Source: Candidatus Nanosynbacter sp. TM7-053
Lineage (GTDB): Bacteria; Patescibacteriota; Saccharimonadia; Saccharimonadales; Saccharimonadaceae
Direction of reading: 5' to 3'
NCBI RefSeq assembly: GCF_022828375.1
Contig: NZ_JAJQJX010000001.1
Span: 186,001 to 250,000 of the forward strand
Length of the DNA stretch: 64,000 bases
Position 1 is the first letter of the stretch. Each line of letters begins with the position of its first letter. Made by a program: the position numbers and the translations under genes. Positions 17,595 to 25,786 of the stretch are shown here, piece after piece. Below the pieces are notes generated by a model. That model ran no database searches and was not told where the DNA came from. It saw only the letters and a program-made list of their open reading frames with translations.

Positions 17595-17636
17595 TCCACT
17601 GACTCCACTATACTACCCACAGCTACCCACTTGCAA
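17595..17636 (-). promoter_or_regulatory. mraZ/dcw promoter with MraZ-binding repeats
   Basis: On the minus strand: TTGCAA (-35, 17631-17636), 18-bp spacer, TATAGT (-10, 17607-17612). GTGGG boxes at 17626-17630 and 17616-17620 and GTGGA boxes at 17604-17608 and 17595-17599 are spaced 10, 12 and 9 bp. MraZ is known to bind arrays of GTGGG-type repeats at about 10-bp spacing, and here they overlap the promoter. Confidence 0.75.
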
Positions 17637-17679
17637 GCCCTTTTTTTGACTTTTTACCCATTTTTACGTCAAATAAAAA

Positions 17680-17703
17680 CTTTTCCACATTTTTGTGGAA
17701 AAG
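17680..17703 (-). terminator. Rho-independent terminator upstream of the dcw promoter
   Basis: A perfect 10-bp stem CTTTTCCACA/TGTGGAAAAG with a 4-nt loop, followed on the minus strand by TTTTTATTT. It insulates the dcw promoter from upstream minus-strand transcription. Confidence 0.7.
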
Positions 17704-17826
17704 CCTAGTGTTGGGTTGATGTAGGTCTACGCTATTTAATAGTTTTAGGCAATGGATTAGCACTTAAAGTTATTTCAGGCCAGCCTACAGCTGAAAGGCA
17801 AACTAGTATACGCTTTTAACAATAAA

Positions 17827-17877
17827 AAGAACACCGGCGAACCGCTCAATTAAGGCGATTTAGTTCCGGTGGTTCTT
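17827..17877 (-). terminator. Terminator of the pif1-like operon
   Basis: On the minus strand AAGAACCACCGG pairs with CCGGTGTTCTT (11 bp, one bulge) and is followed by TTTATTGTT. It lies 70 bp after the helicase stop. Confidence 0.65.
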
Positions 17878-17947
17878 AGCGTCAGTATAGTAAATAATCC
17901 TCAATAAATCAATAGTGATAAGCTCCAACGCCCTCTTCAATAAACTA

Positions 17948-19222
17948 CTAATAAGATCTAAGGACCACGTCCCTATATCTCTCAACAGACTCTCTACTTG
18001 CCTGCCTCAAGACCTCGTCAATTGCCAGCGCATCAGGAGAAACTTCCAGCGCCCTACGGTTAATTCCGTATAGATATAAATTGTCCAAATCTCGCACGCG
18101 ACTCAAAGCCACATAACCCATACCTTCAACAAACGCCTTTCTCAGATCAATCTTAGCCGCATCCAGTGTCATTCCCTGACTTTTGTGAACCGTTATAGCC
18201 CACGCCAAACGCAGCGGAACCTGAGAAATACTCGCTCGTTTGCGCTCTCCGTCTCGCAATTCCCAAACATCCGGCACCATCGTCACCCGACGACCATCTC
18301 GAAACTCAACAACCGGATATTCCGTCAGCGGCTCAAAATCCACGACCGTGCCGATACTTCCATTGGCATATAATTTTTGCGGCGAATTTTTAACCGCCAT
18401 CACTAACGCGCCCAGCTTAATCACCAAATTTTCTGGAGCCAAAACTGACCTTTGCAGATTCTCTACATAAATTTTCGAGCCCGTCGTCGTTTGCTGGTAC
18501 GAACGCTCTTCACCAGGCAATTCCGCCAATTTTTGAATATTAATATCATCAACGTCGACGTTTACGGTGTGTAGTTCTGTGATATCACCATCTGGCGGCT
18601 CAATTTCCGTACGCGCCAGCAACGCCTCGACGTGACGTCGCCTAACATCGCCAGTTCTTAGAGCGGTCAGAATCTCCAAAAGCTGCTCATCATTCTGACG
18701 ATATTGTCGCTCCAAATACAAAACCGCCGGCTGAAGTTCTTGCCAAGCATCAGAATAAACCACAAATCCGCCGCCCTGCTCGTTCGGACGATTCACTGGC
18801 GGCAATTGGAAAAAATCGCCACTCATCACCAACTGAATACCGCCAAACGGCTGATCATTTTCCCTAACGGTTCTTAAAACCTTATCAATCATATCCAGCC
18901 GAAAATCGTGAAGCATCGAAATCTCGTCAATAATCAACACGTCAGTTTTGGAAATAACATCACGCCGCGTTTTTGACAATCGTTCAAAAAAATTGTTCGG
19001 CAAATTATCACTCACGCCAATGCCACTCCAGCTGTGAATCGTATTGCCACCAAGATGCGTCGCCGCCAGACCAGTTGTCGCTGTTACCGATACCTTTTTA
19101 CCGCGTTTTCGCGCCTGCGCAATAAAAGTATTCAACAGGTGAGTTTTACCCGTTCCAGCCGCACCAGTCAGCAACGCCGACCGACCACTCAGCAGAATAG
19201 CCAGCGCTAATTCTTGATCCAT
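17948..19222 (-). CDS. Pif1-family (RecD-like) SF1B DNA helicase
   Basis: ATP-dependent 5'-3' DNA helicase. Walker A is LTGAAGTGKTHL (about residues 18-29), then TATTGLAATHLGGNTIHSWSG (motif Ia), Walker B VLIIDEISML, GDFFQLPPV (motif III), ERQYRQ (motif IV), WAITVHKSQGMTLD (motif V) and YVALSRVRDLDNL (motif VI). At 424 aa it is a typical bacterial Pif1 core. The start follows the preceding stop by 1 nt, so it is translationally coupled to the KwaB-like gene. A defence or a replication role are both possible. Confidence 0.9.
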   Translation of the reverse strand: MDQELALAILLSGRSALLTGAAGTGKTHLLNTFIAQARKRGKKVSVTATTGLAATHLGGNTIHSWSGIGVSDNLPNNFFERLSKTRRDVISKTDVLIIDEISMLHDFRLDMIDKVLRTVRENDQPFGGIQLVMSGDFFQLPPVNRPNEQGGGFVVYSDAWQELQPAVLYLERQYRQNDEQLLEILTALRTGDVRRRHVEALLARTEIEPPDGDITELHTVNVDVDDINIQKLAELPGEERSYQQTTTGSKIYVENLQRSVLAPENLVIKLGALVMAVKNSPQKLYANGSIGTVVDFEPLTEYPVVEFRDGRRVTMVPDVWELRDGERKRASISQVPLRLAWAITVHKSQGMTLDAAKIDLRKAFVEGMGYVALSRVRDLDNLYLYGINRRALEVSPDALAIDEVLRQASRESVERYRDVVLRSY

Positions 19223-19223
19223 T

Positions 19224-20201
19224 TTAGCCCCGTGGCGGTTCGCCTTCTGGCTCGCCGAGCAGCTTCTTCGACTTAATTTCGTAACGCTTGCCCGTGATTT
19301 TACTCTCGATATAATCCTCGTTAATGAGATTTACGAACATATCCAAATCATTGCCGTCCATGATAATAATCGCGCCATTATCATCGCTCATCAATTCCAA
19401 TTGCATCTCATCAGCATAGTCCAAAACGTCTTCCTGTTTAACCGCACCGATTTCCAATTTCTGCAATTTATTAATCGTCTTTTTGCGCTCCTTCACCAAC
19501 GCGTTAAGATCCATTCCCTCTGGAAAACTTAGCTTATATTCCTTCTCAATTTCCGCTACTTTTTTATCAGCAATCACCTGCTTTTTATATTCATAGCCAA
19601 ACATTCGCTCAAATTTTCCAGGATTAAACGCAAAAATATCTTTACCGACAATCAAAACTTGATTATCATCCGGAACCTTAAAACCAACCTCCGCATTAAA
19701 CGAACCAAATTTGCCATCAGAAAATTCCCAAGCCAACGCACTCTTCAGTGTCTGACCTTGCTGGATTAGCTTAACCGTATAAAATACTGCATCAGGATTA
19801 TTCGGATCGGTAAATCGTGCCACGATTCCCTTCATACGCTTGAATTCGTGCTCGGTTTCCGAAAACTCCACGATGTCGTGGCGCTCATGTTCAATCAAAT
19901 GAATCAGCATTTCAGCTCGCCCAACCTTTTCCAGATCAGTCCTCAATAAAACATTATCTTCCGATTCGCTCAATTCATAATCGCGAACACTCAGTCCAGT
20001 GCCTGCACCCAAATTGACCTGATTGATATAATCAAACAAGAACAGCGGTCTGAGTTGCTGCTCAACATCGCCTTTTATCGGCATAAAATACGGCGTGTAA
20101 TTTTTGCTAAATAAGAATAGCTCTATCTGTAAATCATTCTTCTTTGCATCGTTTTGATTTGCCCACAAAAAAATATCAGTCGTTTCCCTCACTTCTTCCA
20201 T
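19224..20201 (-). CDS. DUF4868 / KwaB-like protein
   Basis: 325-aa soluble protein without membrane segments. Its C-terminal half (IVGKDIFAFNPGKFERMFGYEYKK, with the last part YIESKITGKRYEIKSK) looks like the DUF4868 family that includes KwaB of the Kiwa anti-phage system. Kiwa needs the membrane partner KwaA, which is absent here; the immediate partner is a Pif1 helicase, 1 nt downstream. A TGCTATACT box ends 6 nt before the ATG, predicting a leaderless two-gene transcript. The family call is from memory of the motif pattern and needs a profile search. Confidence 0.55.
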   Translation of the reverse strand: MEEVRETTDIFLWANQNDAKKNDLQIELFLFSKNYTPYFMPIKGDVEQQLRPLFLFDYINQVNLGAGTGLSVRDYELSESEDNVLLRTDLEKVGRAEMLIHLIEHERHDIVEFSETEHEFKRMKGIVARFTDPNNPDAVFYTVKLIQQGQTLKSALAWEFSDGKFGSFNAEVGFKVPDDNQVLIVGKDIFAFNPGKFERMFGYEYKKQVIADKKVAEIEKEYKLSFPEGMDLNALVKERKKTINKLQKLEIGAVKQEDVLDYADEMQLELMSDDNGAIIIMDGNDLDMFVNLINEDYIESKITGKRYEIKSKKLLGEPEGEPPRG

Positions 20202-20207
20202 TTTTCT

Positions 20208-20216
20208 AGTATAGCA
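20208..20216 (-). promoter_or_regulatory. Extended -10 of the KwaB-like/pif1 operon
   Basis: TGCTATACT on the minus strand, 6 nt before the start codon; transcription would begin at or next to the ATG. Confidence 0.6.
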
Positions 20217-20240
20217 ATTTTTACCAGATGTCGCTAGCAG

Positions 20241-20666
20241 TTATTTAGCTAATCTCTCGCCTTCACGCGCCCGATTAGCCCATTCATCAGCCAATTCGTT
20301 TCCTTCATCGCCCTCATGACCGCGCACCCAACGCAAATCCGCTTGAGAGTTTGAATATAATTCGTATAGTTCACGCACAATATCCAGATTTTTAATATCG
20401 CCACCCTTCTTCGTCCAACCGCGCTTTTCCCAGCCCGGCGCCCACTTGGTAACTACGTTAATCCAAAATTCACTATCAGAATAAATCACGCACGGCGCGC
20501 CATTAGCGTCTTTTAATGCCGCGATTAAAGCTTTGCCCTCCATGCGAATATTGGTGGTATCGCCATCTTCCGACCCCAAAATATAAGGCTGAAGATCACG
20601 AATAACCGCAAACCCACCTGGACCGGGATTTGGCGAAGCAGAGCCGTCAGTATAGTAAGTCGTCAT
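20241..20666 (-). CDS. rnhA: Ribonuclease HI
   Basis: Cleaves the RNA strand of RNA:DNA hybrids. The 141-aa protein has the four catalytic carboxylates in order: D7 in YYTDGSASPNPG, E in RMEGKALIAAL, D in IYSDSEFWIN, and the final D in GHEGDEGNELADEWA. There is no N-terminal hybrid-binding domain. The ATG is 7 nt after TGATATAAT. Confidence 0.93.
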   Translation of the reverse strand: MTTYYTDGSASPNPGPGGFAVIRDLQPYILGSEDGDTTNIRMEGKALIAALKDANGAPCVIYSDSEFWINVVTKWAPGWEKRGWTKKGGDIKNLDIVRELYELYSNSQADLRWVRGHEGDEGNELADEWANRAREGERLAK

Positions 20667-20673
20667 TAGTATG

Positions 20674-20682
20674 ATTATATCA
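20674..20682 (-). promoter_or_regulatory. Extended -10 of rnhA
   Basis: TGATATAAT on the minus strand, 7 nt before the ATG; predicted leaderless transcript. Confidence 0.65.
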
Positions 20683-20693
20683 CGCGCAAGTCA

Positions 20694-22337
20694 TTAATTG
20701 TCAGCCCGTAGATCAATCAGACTCTCAATAAACTTATCTTCATTAGACAGAGATTTCGGATTAAGCCCAAGTTTACCCGTAATCTTACTATTTATCATAT
20801 CGTAGCGTCGCTTGTGTAGCGCGCCTAAGACCTCTTTCGCAAGATTGATTATCGTCATTCTATCGTAACGCTGGCGAGCCGTTTCTTTTTCTAGATAGTC
20901 TTTACCAAAACCCTGAGACTGTAGGTATTTATAAGCAATATGAGATACTTCGCCTGTACGCGCACGGCATCGCTCGTCTTTTGTAATAAACTGTATTTCA
21001 ACCGGGATCTCAACATCGTCAACAACCACAACGAACGTCACTTTAGATATTTCATAAATAGGATATCCTCGTTGTTCACATTTTTCATCGGTATCAATTT
21101 TTACCAGATACTCATCCGAATCAACACCCAGTTCACGAAGATTCTGCTCCACGGCATCAACATATTCTTTAGTCCCCTGGATATATACAGGTCTGTTTTT
21201 ACTCCGAGCACATACTGGTCTAAACTCCTTCAACCTATCAGCAATAAAATGCGCAAAATCACAAGCTGTCGTTTCACGATCTCTAGATATCACCATCATA
21301 CCGACAATATCCATAATTCCGTCACCGCCCTTAAGTTTATCCGCAAGCGATCCTACAGTTTTAATACGCCAGTTTCCAGCAACCATATTGCCATATTTGG
21401 TGTCAGCCGCAAATTCCCCCATGTGAGTAGAATATTCACCGGAATCCTCATCTTTACGAATAGCGTAATTGATAGTACCGTCATTCACACCAAATATCTT
21501 GTCTGCAATTTTGTCCATGCCGACCTGTAGAACCCTGTCTTGTATCTCTTTAGCACTTTTAACAAGGTCTTCCTTGCCTTGACCAATTAGTCGCCTAATT
21601 TTAGCTACGCTACGCAGCTCTGCAGCAAAAGCCTCATATCCCATCGCCTCAAGAATTGGAGCATAGAATGACTCAGCTTCCAACACATCCTGTAAAACTG
21701 CAGATGCTCTCTTTGACGACGGATGCTGCAAATTATCCATTATCTCAGCACCTTTTATTATAAACGCCTCGATATTAACCTTATCCATCTCTAATCTCAT
21801 ATGATCAAGGTCTAGAAGTGGCTGAGCAATCGCCCACTGCTCAGGAGAAACCTTGCCCATATGTCGCTCGGCAACCAAGGAGTATATTTTTCGATAATCT
21901 TCATTAGACTCTTCTTTGGCAATTCTAGCCATCTGCCTGCGATGATGAGCCGCACTTTGTTCAATTTTAGCCATATCAGCCAGTAAACTTGCGGAATATT
22001 CCAACTGATCATGGCTAATATTTTCATCATCCATAAACTCATAGAGTGCATTTGCGGCATTCCTGGCCCACACATCGTTATATTTTGTGCTCTCTTTATT
22101 AAACATTCTATCAGCAACGTCATGAATCAACGACAGCGAAGCCGCCTCTGGAGGTAAATCATCACCCGTATATGCTTTTACGATTTTATGTACTCGGTAA
22201 GCATGATCCTTAAAATCCTCGCGCTCACCTTCAGTACAACTAATATAGCTATCTAAAACCTTACGGCATGATTCATGAAAAACCTCTTCTGCGGGTATAA
22301 TCTCTTTTTCGTTCGAAATACAATTTTCACTTGACAC
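20694..22337 (-). CDS. RelA/SpoT-like protein (HD hydrolase plus divergent synthetase domain)
   Basis: The 547-aa protein resembles (p)ppGpp hydrolase/synthetases. The HD part has DHAYRVHKIV, then SLSLIHDVADRMF (His-Asp pair) and IEAFIIKGAEIMDNLQ, which matches the second hydrolase Asp region. The later part (WRIKTVGSLADKL, DIVGMMVIS, VEIQFIT and SHIAYKY) follows the order of RelA synthetase motifs, but the GYQSLH-type motif is not visible. The regulatory TGS-ACT tail is absent. GTG start with AAAGG nearby and TGATATAAT 9 nt upstream. Hydrolase activity is more likely than synthetase. Confidence 0.6.
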   Translation of the reverse strand: MSSENCISNEKEIIPAEEVFHESCRKVLDSYISCTEGEREDFKDHAYRVHKIVKAYTGDDLPPEAASLSLIHDVADRMFNKESTKYNDVWARNAANALYEFMDDENISHDQLEYSASLLADMAKIEQSAAHHRRQMARIAKEESNEDYRKIYSLVAERHMGKVSPEQWAIAQPLLDLDHMRLEMDKVNIEAFIIKGAEIMDNLQHPSSKRASAVLQDVLEAESFYAPILEAMGYEAFAAELRSVAKIRRLIGQGKEDLVKSAKEIQDRVLQVGMDKIADKIFGVNDGTINYAIRKDEDSGEYSTHMGEFAADTKYGNMVAGNWRIKTVGSLADKLKGGDGIMDIVGMMVISRDRETTACDFAHFIADRLKEFRPVCARSKNRPVYIQGTKEYVDAVEQNLRELGVDSDEYLVKIDTDEKCEQRGYPIYEISKVTFVVVVDDVEIPVEIQFITKDERCRARTGEVSHIAYKYLQSQGFGKDYLEKETARQRYDRMTIINLAKEVLGALHKRRYDMINSKITGKLGLNPKSLSNEDKFIESLIDLRADN

Positions 22338-22385
22338 AACCTTTGCATTATATCATAGTAATGGGAAATTATCAAGCCCTGGAAT

Positions 22386-22586
22386 CTACGCAAAATAAAT
22401 CCGCATCAATTCGCGCGCTACCCTGTCGGCATCGTGACGAATAAGACTACGTTGAGCCGCCAATGGGTCACTGGTGGAGTTCGTATTGACCCACACGTCA
22501 TCAGCAATCAAACGCTTGCCCGATGCATAATAATGCTTTTTCTTCAGCAATTCCTTATCCCACTCTACTAAATATTCGCCATCATA
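22386..22586 (-). pseudogene. Orphan 3' end of yvcK (copy A of the direct duplication)
   Basis: Encodes the last ~66 residues of YvcK (from ...DGEYLVEWDKELL to MRIYFA) with its own TAG stop but no upstream part. It is ~96% identical over ~199 bp to the end of the intact gene at 28193-28391. The mismatches seen (at least six codons) are all synonymous. Its downstream flank runs straight into the RelA/SpoT-like gene, so this is probably the original yvcK tail, displaced by the island. Confidence 0.9.
22387..22585 (-). repeat. Direct repeat, copy A (yvcK tail)
   Basis: Left-hand copy of a ~199-bp direct repeat; the right-hand copy is at 28193-28391, offset 5806 bp. Homology ends abruptly at ~22585. 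Confidence 0.93.
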
Positions 22587-22606
22587 GAATATGTGAGGCT
22601 AAAAAG

Positions 22607-23386
22607 TTATTTTTTGCTCTGAAAGTAGCTATTGCTATCCAGTATTTGCTTCAACAATTTTGGAATATAGCCATTAGCCTCACTTGCAGCAACTATAGCA
22701 TTGACATCTTTAGGCAAGCACTTGCCTCCGAAGCCTCTGCTGTTTGCAAATACACTAGAGAATGATCGCCCTATTCTCTCATCAAGCAGCCACCCCTCGC
22801 GCACCTTATGCCAATCCACACCATACAATTGCGAGATTTCGTAGAATTCATTGACAAACGTGACCTTCGTAGCAAGAAAAGAGTTAACCATGTACTTTAC
22901 AATCTCAGCTTCAGTGGGTGTACACTGAAAATATTGAGTATGCGGCCCCAGTATGGGCTCAAATATATTAAATAAATATTCAGCTTCGCCAGTGTTGCCT
23001 CCAACTATGAAAAATCTCGTATCCTTTATACTTTCATGTATGGGGTTAAGGTAGGTACTTTCTCCAATATATTCCGGGGAGAATGAAATATTTTTACCCG
23101 TTTTATTTAGCAAGTAATCCGTTGTTCCTGGCGATATAGTTGACTTTATTAGTATATGAGGATTGTTCAGCCTATTTATAGCGTGCTCTACTATAGACGT
23201 ATTGCACGTGCCGTCCTCACTCATAGGAGTAGGAACACAGACAATAGCAAGCTCGCATTTATCTATATCTTCTTTTGGATAGTCTAGGTTTAATTTAGGA
23301 TCATAAGTTACTATCTCATAATGGTTTTCTACCAGTTCTTTAATTGCTTTGCCCACATAACCTTGTCCAATAATGGCTATCTTCAT
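22607..23386 (-). CDS. Short UDP-glucose/GDP-mannose dehydrogenase-family protein
   Basis: NAD-dependent oxidation of a nucleotide sugar is the family reaction. The N-terminal Rossmann motif is IAIIGQGYVGKAI, the middle domain has AEIVKYMVNSFLATKVTFVNE, and the catalytic Cys lies in RGFGGKCLPKDVNAI. At ~259 aa it lacks the C-terminal UDP-binding domain of standard ~400-aa enzymes, so the substrate is uncertain. ATG at 23386 with AAAGG 7 nt upstream is preferred to the GTG two codons earlier. Last gene of the island operon. Confidence 0.8.
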   Translation of the reverse strand: MKIAIIGQGYVGKAIKELVENHYEIVTYDPKLNLDYPKEDIDKCELAIVCVPTPMSEDGTCNTSIVEHAINRLNNPHILIKSTISPGTTDYLLNKTGKNISFSPEYIGESTYLNPIHESIKDTRFFIVGGNTGEAEYLFNIFEPILGPHTQYFQCTPTEAEIVKYMVNSFLATKVTFVNEFYEISQLYGVDWHKVREGWLLDERIGRSFSSVFANSRGFGGKCLPKDVNAIVAASEANGYIPKLLKQILDSNSYFQSKK

Positions 23387-23423
23387 ACTCACCCTTTCTT
23401 ATCGTATAATCTACGTTATCTTC

Positions 23424-24599
23424 CTATGTTCTACTGAAATATTGCTTTAGTCTATCAATAGCCTCATTAAATCTAAGGTGTGTAAAGGATATACGCAAGC
23501 CCTTAGGAACACCAAAATCCGATCCAGGTACAACAGCAACACCTGTTTTCTCAAGAATATCTTTTGCTAAATCAAAGCTTGTAAATATATTATTCTGTGC
23601 CATAAAATCACCACACATTACCACGAGATAAAAGCCACCCTCTGCCGGAATTACTTTTACGCCGTCAATTCCAGCAAGCTTTTTTACGACATAATCGTTA
23701 CGATCAGAGTATATTTGTGCTAATTTTTTTACCTCATCAAGATGGTTTAATGCCTCAATACAAGCAAATTGCTCTGTGGGGTTTGTAGCTAATAATGCGT
23801 GCTGCAACATTACTCGATAAGGCAACAATAGTTTATCTGGCAGAATAGCAAAACCTACACGAGCAGTATACATTCTGAAGCCTTTGGAGAAAGAATTAGT
23901 TATAATAATGCGGCTATTTATATCTTTTTTAGTAGCTACATCTAAAATGGAAGTTACATCTGCCCTGAATCCAGTGTTTCGATATATCTCATCCGACAAA
24001 AGATATGTGTTAGAAGACGTAATATTAATTATTTCTTGATAGTCTTTCGCGCTTAGAATATTGCCGTAGGGATTACCCGGACTGCACATTATTACAAATC
24101 GTGTTTTCTCAGGATTGTATTTTGCACGAAAATCATCCATATCAATCTTTAGAGTTGCCGGATCGACATGATAATACTTTACTTTTGCTCCTGTTAACAG
24201 AGCGCAAACATAGTACACCGAATAGTATGGTTCAGGCAATAGTATTTCGTCATTTTCTTCTACTAAAAGCCTAAATAGATCCTTAAAGAATGGGCTAGTG
24301 CCAGTGTTTATTAGGATATTTTCTTTCTTAACATTATTCCCTAGACTCTGATACCATTCAGCAATCTTTTGGCGCAACTCTGGCAAACCTTCTGGATACA
24401 CAAGATTTCTTTTATTCTCATCTTTGACGGCATCCACCCATGCTGACACAATTCTAGGATGTAAAGGCTCCTGCGCCTTACCAAGAGTCAACTTAATTAC
24501 ATCCTTACCATCTTTACTTAATTCATCAGCAAGTTCATCCAGTACGAACATCAGGAATTCAATCTCGTTAAATTTAATTTTATCTATTAACTTAGCCAT
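23424..24599 (-). CDS. PLP-dependent aminotransferase, class I/II
   Basis: Fold-type I aminotransferase, 391 aa. Visible motifs: YPEGLPELRQKIAEWY (substrate/PLP entry region), CSPGNPYG, LLSDEIYR (PLP-pyridine Asp) and the Schiff-base Lys in NSFSKGFRMYTARVGFA, plus the carboxylate-binding Arg in LRISFTH. It resembles aspartate/aromatic aminotransferases; the substrate cannot be told. It starts 3 bp after the phosphatase gene in the island operon and probably aminates a keto intermediate of the pathway. Confidence 0.88.
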   Translation of the reverse strand: MAKLIDKIKFNEIEFLMFVLDELADELSKDGKDVIKLTLGKAQEPLHPRIVSAWVDAVKDENKRNLVYPEGLPELRQKIAEWYQSLGNNVKKENILINTGTSPFFKDLFRLLVEENDEILLPEPYYSVYYVCALLTGAKVKYYHVDPATLKIDMDDFRAKYNPEKTRFVIMCSPGNPYGNILSAKDYQEIINITSSNTYLLSDEIYRNTGFRADVTSILDVATKKDINSRIIITNSFSKGFRMYTARVGFAILPDKLLLPYRVMLQHALLATNPTEQFACIEALNHLDEVKKLAQIYSDRNDYVVKKLAGIDGVKVIPAEGGFYLVVMCGDFMAQNNIFTSFDLAKDILEKTGVAVVPGSDFGVPKGLRISFTHLRFNEAIDRLKQYFSRT

Positions 24600-24602
24600 C
24601 TA

Positions 24603-25289
24603 CTATAAACCCTCCTTGATTACTATTATATCATTGTCATTAAAATCTAGGTGGCCATATTCATCGGTAAGCCTATAATTTGACCCTCTTATTTCTACTG
24701 TTTGCGTCTGAATACGCGCATCTGGATTCAATTCCACCTCCGAACAGTAATAATCGACATAATGCATAGATAATTTTTCACCTAATTTAAGGTGGGTCAT
24801 CTTTGCCCTAAAGGAAGGGTAAAAGAATTCGCGAGCGCACAACAAAGAGTCTGTATATTCAGTAATAATATCCGCTATATTTGAAGCCATACAAGAATAG
24901 GTGCTAACTCCCAAGAAACGATCTGACTCCTTAACAAAAAATTTTAGACATTCGCCAGCAAAGAAGGCTTCCTCTAAACCTTCTTGAAACACAGGGTTCT
25001 CATGCTCCAGATATTGCAGTCTGTTATCGACTTTTATTTTTCCACACCCCACCAAAGAACTAACCTCTTCTGCAAGAGCACCATTAGTAATTTCAGGATC
25101 CAACGCTAAAGCTACCGAACCGAGCGATCTGTCATTATTGACTGTATAGGCTTTCATTTCCTGCTGCACTAGCCTAGAGCCAATCAATCGCATCTCATCA
25201 CACCCAGAGCTGGTAAGACCAGAAAATAGTTCATTGTCGTCGCTGTCAGGTATATGATTACCGTGTCTCATAAAAATTAGCTCACTCAT
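24603..25289 (-). CDS. Histidine phosphatase (phosphoglycerate mutase-like) family protein
   Basis: 228 aa starting MSELIFMRHGNHIP, where RHG carries the phospho-accepting His, followed by the usual LTSSGCDEMRLIGSRL. The second half is divergent, and the later conserved His region is not clear (YSCMASNIADII may correspond). A phosphatase acting on a phosphorylated pathway intermediate is plausible. ATG at 25289 overlaps the NUDIX stop as ATGA and has AGGA upstream. Confidence 0.7.
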   Translation of the reverse strand: MSELIFMRHGNHIPDSDDNELFSGLTSSGCDEMRLIGSRLVQQEMKAYTVNNDRSLGSVALALDPEITNGALAEEVSSLVGCGKIKVDNRLQYLEHENPVFQEGLEEAFFAGECLKFFVKESDRFLGVSTYSCMASNIADIITEYTDSLLCAREFFYPSFRAKMTHLKLGEKLSMHYVDYYCSEVELNPDARIQTQTVEIRGSNYRLTDEYGHLDFNDNDIIVIKEGL

Positions 25290-25786
25290 ATTATACACTT
25301 CCTAATGTATCTCATAATCTCAGCAAAATTAGCAAAATCATGGTGATAGTCTTGTACTTTATCAAATTCCACAAACTCCCTGGCTGACGATTCGTGCGAA
25401 GCTACAAAATCATCTATTCGTTTTACATCAGCCAGAAAAAGCAGCTGATATGCCCTATCAGGGTATCTACCGTTATATTCAGAATGAAATAGCTTTTCAA
25501 TATGCCAAGCACCAATCAATTTTAGAGAATTTAGTTCAACGGATGTTTCCTCATACACCTCGCGCCGCGCACAATCTTCTGGTGTTTCTCCTAATTCCAT
25601 ACGGCCACCTGGCAAACCCCAGCCACGCGGTGGCTTGGCCAGAAGTATTTTATTTTCATGAACTACACAAACCATACACGATGTCACAGGCGAGGAGTCG
25701 AAAATCTCTTCGCACGGACAAAATTGAGCTTTCGTCGACTTGTCTTTGCCCCAAAAAACAGTTGGAAAACTATTGTCAATTTTCAT
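25286..25786 (-). CDS. NUDIX hydrolase (island)
   Basis: 166-aa protein with a NUDIX box GGRMELGETPEDCARREVYE continuing ETSVE; the second conserved Gly is Ser. It is preceded by NKILLAKPPRGWGLPGG, as in sugar-nucleotide or NTP pyrophosphohydrolases. It overlaps its neighbours by ATGA on both sides, so it is made with them and probably processes or proofreads a nucleotide-linked substrate of the same pathway. Confidence 0.88.
   Translation of the reverse strand: MKIDNSFPTVFWGKDKSTKAQFCPCEEIFDSSPVTSCMVCVVHENKILLAKPPRGWGLPGGRMELGETPEDCARREVYEETSVELNSLKLIGAWHIEKLFHSEYNGRYPDRAYQLLFLADVKRIDDFVASHESSAREFVEFDKVQDYHHDFANFAEIMRYIRKCII

Larger units (their letters stand above)
17515..17947. other. Intergenic region between pif1-like gene and mraZ
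   Basis: 433 bp without a gene. It contains the mraZ promoter/operator and two minus-strand terminator hairpins (17680-17703, 17827-17877). Between the hairpins I see only small inverted repeats (GTAGGTCTAC, CAGCTG). Confidence 0.7.

Noticed and set aside
17680-17703. Two TTTTCCACA matches to the DnaA box in inverted arrangement
   Set aside because: They form a perfect hairpin followed by a T-run on the minus strand and are isolated; a terminator explains them better than an origin.
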